DNA of 17,862 nucleotides from CANHCC01 sp040381555 (GTDB lineage Bacteria > Bacteroidota > Bacteroidia > J057 > RFSG01), in contig JBEIHC010000058.1 in the NCBI GenBank assembly GCA_040381555.1, positions 1 to 17,862 on the forward strand, in the 5' to 3' direction. Under the pieces are notes generated by a model that searched no databases, was not told where the DNA came from, and was given only the letters and a program-made list of their open reading frames with translations. Below are positions 15,168-17,862 of the stretch, one piece after another. Every line of letters starts with the position of its first letter. Position 1 is the stretch's first letter. The translations under genes and the position numbers were made by a program.

Positions 15168-16475
15168 TTACTCCTGCTCTTCTGTTTCTCGAGTTGTTTG
15201 AGATTTTTGAGCAATAGGTTCTTCTTCGAATTCCTGCTTTAAAACCGCCATAACATCTTCGATCGTTTCGGTATCAAGATCGGTGCGTCTTTCAATGTCT
15301 TCAACACTTAATCTTAACACGCTTTTTGCGGTATCACATCCGATTTTTTTGAAGGCATCCAATACCCACTCTTCAATTTCATCAGAAAATTCATCCAGAT
15401 CAACATCTTCTTCATCCAGATCTTCTTCCCGGAATACATCAATTTCATAACCACTAAGACGACTTGCTAAACGAATGTTCAAACCATTTTTTCCAATCGC
15501 TAATGAAACCTGATCTGCTTTTAGGAATACTTTGGCACGCTTTAGTTTCTCATTTAACTCAATGGTAGAAATTTTTGCAGGACTTAAAGCTCTCTGGATG
15601 AAAAGCTGCTCGTTAGAGGTGTAATTAATTACATCGATATTTTCGTTTCTCAATTCTCTTACGATGCCATGGATTCTTGCACCCTTCATCCCAACACAAG
15701 CACCTACAGGATCAATGCGGTCATCATAACTTTCGACTGCAACTTTTGCTCTTTCTCCTGGTTCTCTGACGATTTTTTTAATGGTAATGAGGCCGTCGTA
15801 AATTTCGGGAACCTCCTGTTCAAATAAACGCTCTAGGAATACGGGAGAAGTTCTAGAAATGGTTATTTTAGGATTTCCATTGTTTATATCCACGCTTTCA
15901 ACGACAGACCGTATTGGATCGCCTTTTTTATATCGGTCTTTCGGGATTTGGTGGTCACGGGGTAGGATAATTTCATTTCCTTCGTGCAAAACCAGAATTT
16001 CATTTCTCCAGACCTGATAAACTTCGCCGATGATAATTTCTCCGACCAGCTCTTTATACATATTATAAACGCCGGTTTTTTCCAACTCTTTAATACGCTG
16101 CATTAAAGTTTGTTTGGCTGTAGTGACCATTCTTCGGCCAAAATCATCAAAACTCACTTCTTCGGCCAAATCATCCCCTATCTCATAATCGCTATCGATT
16201 TTAAGCGCTTCACTTAAAGATATTTGGGTGGATTCGTCTTCAACCTCTCCATCTTCTACAACTGTCCGTTCCCGAAATGCCTGAATATCTCCTTTGTCTA
16301 CATTGACGATTATTTCAAAATTTTCGTCATTAGTATACATTCTGCGTATCATGGATTTGAAAACATCTTCCAAAACCCCCATCATAGTTGCTCGGTCAAT
16401 GTTTTTTGTCCGTGCAAATTCTGCAAAACTCTCAATGAGATCCGATTTTTTATCGGTAACAACCTGCTTCTTCAT
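15168..16475 (-). CDS. nusA: Transcription elongation/termination factor NusA
   Basis: A 435-residue protein that binds RNA polymerase and nascent RNA, acting in pausing, termination and antitermination. The N-terminal polymerase-binding domain covers about residues 1-135, ending QRIKELEKTGVYNMY. The S1 domain covers about 143-205 (GEIIIGEVYQVWRNEILV onward). KH1 contains DPVGACVGMKGARIHGIVRE (255-274) and KH2 contains QVSLAIGKNGLNIRLASRL (322-340), both with the GxxG loop. A very acidic stretch (EEDLDEEDVDLDEFSDEIEE, 350-369) leads into one helix-hairpin-helix-like segment (about 370-415) and a short charged tail. One C-terminal helical repeat rather than the two of E. coli is usual outside Proteobacteria. 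The gene lies 9 bases after rimP and 48 bases before infB, all on the minus strand. Confidence 0.98.
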   Translation of the reverse strand: MKKQVVTDKKSDLIESFAEFARTKNIDRATMMGVLEDVFKSMIRRMYTNDENFEIIVNVDKGDIQAFRERTVVEDGEVEDESTQISLSEALKIDSDYEIGDDLAEEVSFDDFGRRMVTTAKQTLMQRIKELEKTGVYNMYKELVGEIIIGEVYQVWRNEILVLHEGNEIILPRDHQIPKDRYKKGDPIRSVVESVDINNGNPKITISRTSPVFLERLFEQEVPEIYDGLITIKKIVREPGERAKVAVESYDDRIDPVGACVGMKGARIHGIVRELRNENIDVINYTSNEQLFIQRALSPAKISTIELNEKLKRAKVFLKADQVSLAIGKNGLNIRLASRLSGYEIDVFREEDLDEEDVDLDEFSDEIEEWVLDAFKKIGCDTAKSVLRLSVEDIERRTDLDTETIEDVMAVLKQEFEEEPIAQKSQTTRETEEQE

Positions 16476-16484
16476 TGGATGACT

Positions 16485-16970
16485 TTATTGTACTTTAAAT
16501 GATATATTAACTACACTTTCACGAATCTGGTCAAGAGCAATTTCGGATAATTCCTTCTCCCCTTTTTTACTCCCAATCTTGGCCGTTTCCAACACAATTC
16601 CCCCTTCTTTGACCTCTAATAGCTTACCTAACAGCTCATTTCCTTCTTTCAGAAAAACACGAAGTTCTCTACCTTGGTTTTTGCGATAGAGACGGAGGGA
16701 ATCTAGACTTCTCTCAGTTCCTGGAGAACTTACTTCCAAGGTGTATGGAAATTCGAAGAAATTGTCTTCCTCCAATCTTGCACTCATTTTTCTGCTGATG
16801 TGAACACATTCCTTAAGTTGAATGCCTGTGTCTGTATCAGCTAAAACATTAACTAAGGTTTTTCTTCCTTTTTTGAAAATAACATCCACTAGAAACATAT
16901 CTTCCCGACCTAGTGATTCAATCACTTCGGTAGCCAAACGGACAATATATTCTTTTTCAGGATTGCTCAT
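16485..16970 (-). CDS. rimP: Ribosome maturation factor RimP
   Basis: A 161-residue protein needed for assembly of the 30S ribosomal subunit. The N-terminal alpha/beta domain runs to about residue 80 and the C-terminal SH3-like beta domain follows. The family signature YTLEVSSPGTERSLDSL is at 76-92, and an acidic Glu-Cys-Val-His-Ile-Ser-Arg segment (54-60) matches the usual helix. The reading frame stays open another 44 codons upstream to 17102, but those would translate the operon leader hairpins and the promoter. The ATG at 16970 (MSNPEKEYIV) fits the family length, so it was chosen. It is the first gene of the rimP-nusA-infB operon and has a canonical promoter 63 bases upstream. Confidence 0.96.
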   Translation of the reverse strand: MSNPEKEYIVRLATEVIESLGREDMFLVDVIFKKGRKTLVNVLADTDTGIQLKECVHISRKMSARLEEDNFFEFPYTLEVSSPGTERSLDSLRLYRKNQGRELRVFLKEGNELLGKLLEVKEGGIVLETAKIGSKKGEKELSEIALDQIRESVVNISFKVQ

Positions 16971-16991
16971 AACAATAGAGTAGAATAAGAA

Positions 16992-17031
16992 CGGGGAGTT
17001 GTTTACTCCCCGCACCAGATTAAATTCTGGT
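16992..17031 (-). promoter_or_regulatory. Two-hairpin structured leader of the rimP-nusA-infB operon
   Basis: The leader can form two hairpins in a row. The first (17031-17014) pairs ACCAGA with TCTGGT around a six-base loop. The second (17012-16992) pairs CGGGGAGT with ACTCCCCG, eight perfect pairs around a five-base loop, and is followed by the T-rich GTTCTTATTCTACTCTATTG before the rimP ATG. The second resembles an intrinsic terminator or attenuator with a broken T-tract. Promoter position implies that both hairpins are transcribed. Confidence 0.6.
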
Positions 17032-17032
17032 A

Positions 17033-17064
17033 CAAATATAGGATTGTTTTGGCAATAATGCAAA
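17033..17064 (-). promoter_or_regulatory. Bacteroidota-type promoter for rimP-nusA-infB
   Basis: On the minus strand a -33 box TTTG (17061-17064) is separated by exactly 20 bases from a perfect -7 box TATATTTG (17033-17040), the phylum's consensus promoter. Transcription is expected to start near 17026-17028, so the leader is about 57 bases and starts at or within the first leader hairpin. Exact start is inferred, not seen. Confidence 0.87.
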
Positions 17065-17625
17065 GTATTCAAGGCATATTCAGCCTTAACCCTATGGATC
17101 AAAGATTCTTAAATGCGGAAACGATAAAAATTCAATTCAATGATTTTTTCGTGGATGTAGGGTGACGAGCGTCATTTTCTCTCCGATTTTTTAGGGGATA
17201 TAGGGCTAATGGGAGCAGGGTGGCTTCAAGGGCTCAGGAGAATTAGCAGCCAACCATCCAAACTGCTGGATTCGGCAAATCAGGATGCTGGGGAAGTAAT
17301 TACGCTTTTATGGCATAAAGACTTATGGAATTGGCTATTTTATATGGATATCTATACTTTGCGTGGTGGTTATTGGTTTAATTCGTCTGCCAATATACTG
17401 GCGCCATGTGGTATCGAAAAAAATTAGCGGCTCTAGGCTATTTATTGTAAGTGATTAACCCTTAGAAATACCCTGTAGTATCGTTAAAAATCGTCTACTT
17501 AATTAAAAAATAAGGTTATACCCTCTCCCTTCCCCTCTCCAATGGTGACGGCTTCACACCCTCTGCCCACAACAATTGTGTCCAGAATTTCATTAAATAA
17601 AACAAATTGGAATTATATTGATTCT

Positions 17626-17635
17626 GGGGGGGGGG
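17626..17635. repeat. Homopolymer run of ten G
   Basis: Ten consecutive Gs stand in an otherwise AT-rich non-coding stretch. It could be a true slippage-prone tract or an uncertain base count from sequencing. Confidence 0.9.
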
Positions 17636-17741
17636 ATCATTTGCTATTCCGAAATTTTGGAAAATGACCCTATTCAACCCATGAAAAACGACGAAGAACC
17701 GTTTTAGTTTTATTTTTCCCCTTGGCAGTGCCTATTATTTA

Positions 17742-17841
17742 AATTGGACAAGCGTCCCTTGCCATTCCGAATTAAACCAATTGGACAAGCGTCCCTTGCC
17801 AAGCCTAGCTCCTTCCTGTAAGCAAGGCAAGCGTCCCTTGC
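17742..17841. repeat. Cluster of short palindromic intergenic repeats
   Basis: Two exact 23-base direct copies lie at 17742-17764 and 17779-17801, beginning AATTGGACAAGCG and ending TCCCTTGCCA. A third partial copy lies at 17827-17841. All share the core CAAGCGTCCCTTGC, which can fold as CAAG/CTTG around CGTCC. The third copy extends the stem to GCAAG/CTTGC. Copies are 14 and about 25 bases apart, in the same orientation. The form is that of a dispersed REP-like or MITE-like element; whether it recurs elsewhere in the genome cannot be seen. Confidence 0.75.
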
Positions 17842-17862
17842 TGGGTTTGAGGTCTTGCTATA

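Larger units (their letters stand above)
17103..17862. other. Gene-free region upstream of the rimP promoter
   Basis: About 760 bases without a gene I can support. An open frame of 72 codons at 17209-17427 (plus) has no recognisable motif, promoter or homologous feel. Visible elements are a short dyad TGACGAGCGTCA (17163-17174), a 20-base pyrimidine-only tract (17521-17540), a run of ten Gs (17626-17635) and a cluster of palindromic repeats (17742-17841). No tRNA, rRNA or known riboswitch fold was recognised. The next gene must start beyond the right edge. Confidence 0.6.

Noticed and set aside
17071..17087. Five-bp hairpin AAGGC/GCCTT upstream of the rimP promoter as a terminator of an upstream gene
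   Set aside because: It is short, has no T-run on either strand, and no gene ends next to it within the window.
16971..17102. A 44-residue N-terminal extension of RimP
   Set aside because: The extension would translate the promoter and both leader hairpins, and RimP proteins normally begin close to the ATG at 16970.
17209..17427. A 72-codon plus-strand open frame in the right-end region
   Set aside because: It has no recognisable motif, no promoter box and an unlikely composition (many Trp and scattered Cys), and sits in a region otherwise full of non-coding signals. Chance open frames of this length are expected in AT-rich DNA.
17742..17841. The direct repeats as a CRISPR array
   Set aside because: There are only two full copies with a 14-base gap and a third partial copy at a different distance. 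Spacers are too short and uneven, and no cas gene is visible.

Overview
This window comes from a Bacteroidota chromosome of moderate, slightly AT-rich composition. The signs are two sigma-factor promoters of the phylum's own type (TTTG, 20 nt, TAnnTTTG), A-rich leaders without Shine-Dalgarno sites, a rimP-nusA-infB operon, a Bacteroidota-type lipoprotein, two DUF2723 (GT117) membrane proteins and a zinc-less CobB-type sirtuin. The exact lineage cannot be fixed from the sequence alone. Almost all of it is housekeeping or conserved-accessory chromosome. I see no integrase, transposase, phage gene, CRISPR array, toxin pair, rRNA or tRNA.

Layout, left to right. (1) 1-459 is the C-terminal end of clpC, convergent with a small three-helix membrane protein (471-815, minus). 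(2) A rho-independent terminator (858-882) closes a short Ala-rich lipoprotein gene (903-1118, minus) that has a canonical promoter at 1146-1177. (3) A YeeZ-like NAD(P)-binding epimerase (1163-1927, minus) overlaps, at its start codon, a divergent three-gene cluster on the plus strand: CoA-binding protein, ApaG and an OsmC-family protein (1926-3139). (4) A sirtuin (3336-4028, minus) diverges from a secreted eight-WG-repeat protein (4077-5162, plus). (5) rlmB (5233-5982, minus) follows a strong hairpin terminator (6000-6033). (6) Two tandem DUF2723/GT117 polytopic membrane proteins (6045-9146 and 9215-11890, minus) follow. (7) The translation/transcription operon rimP-nusA-infB (16970 down to 12069, minus) is driven from a promoter at 17033-17064 through a two-hairpin leader. 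(8) 17103-17862 is about 760 bases with no gene I can support. It holds a G10 run, a 20-nt pyrimidine tract and a cluster of short palindromic repeats.

How the parts relate: RimP (30S maturation), NusA (elongation and antitermination) and IF-2 (initiation) form the universal expression operon. No terminator is visible between infB and the GT117 pair, so the pair may be partly served by read-through until the 6000-6033 hairpin. The GT117 pair probably acts on envelope or exported proteins. ClpC, RlmB, the sirtuin, OsmC and ApaG are scattered stress and housekeeping functions. No obviously new multi-gene system is present. The items most worth a second look are the GT117 tandem duplication, the structured rimP leader, the metal-site loss in the sirtuin and the repeat cluster at the right end.
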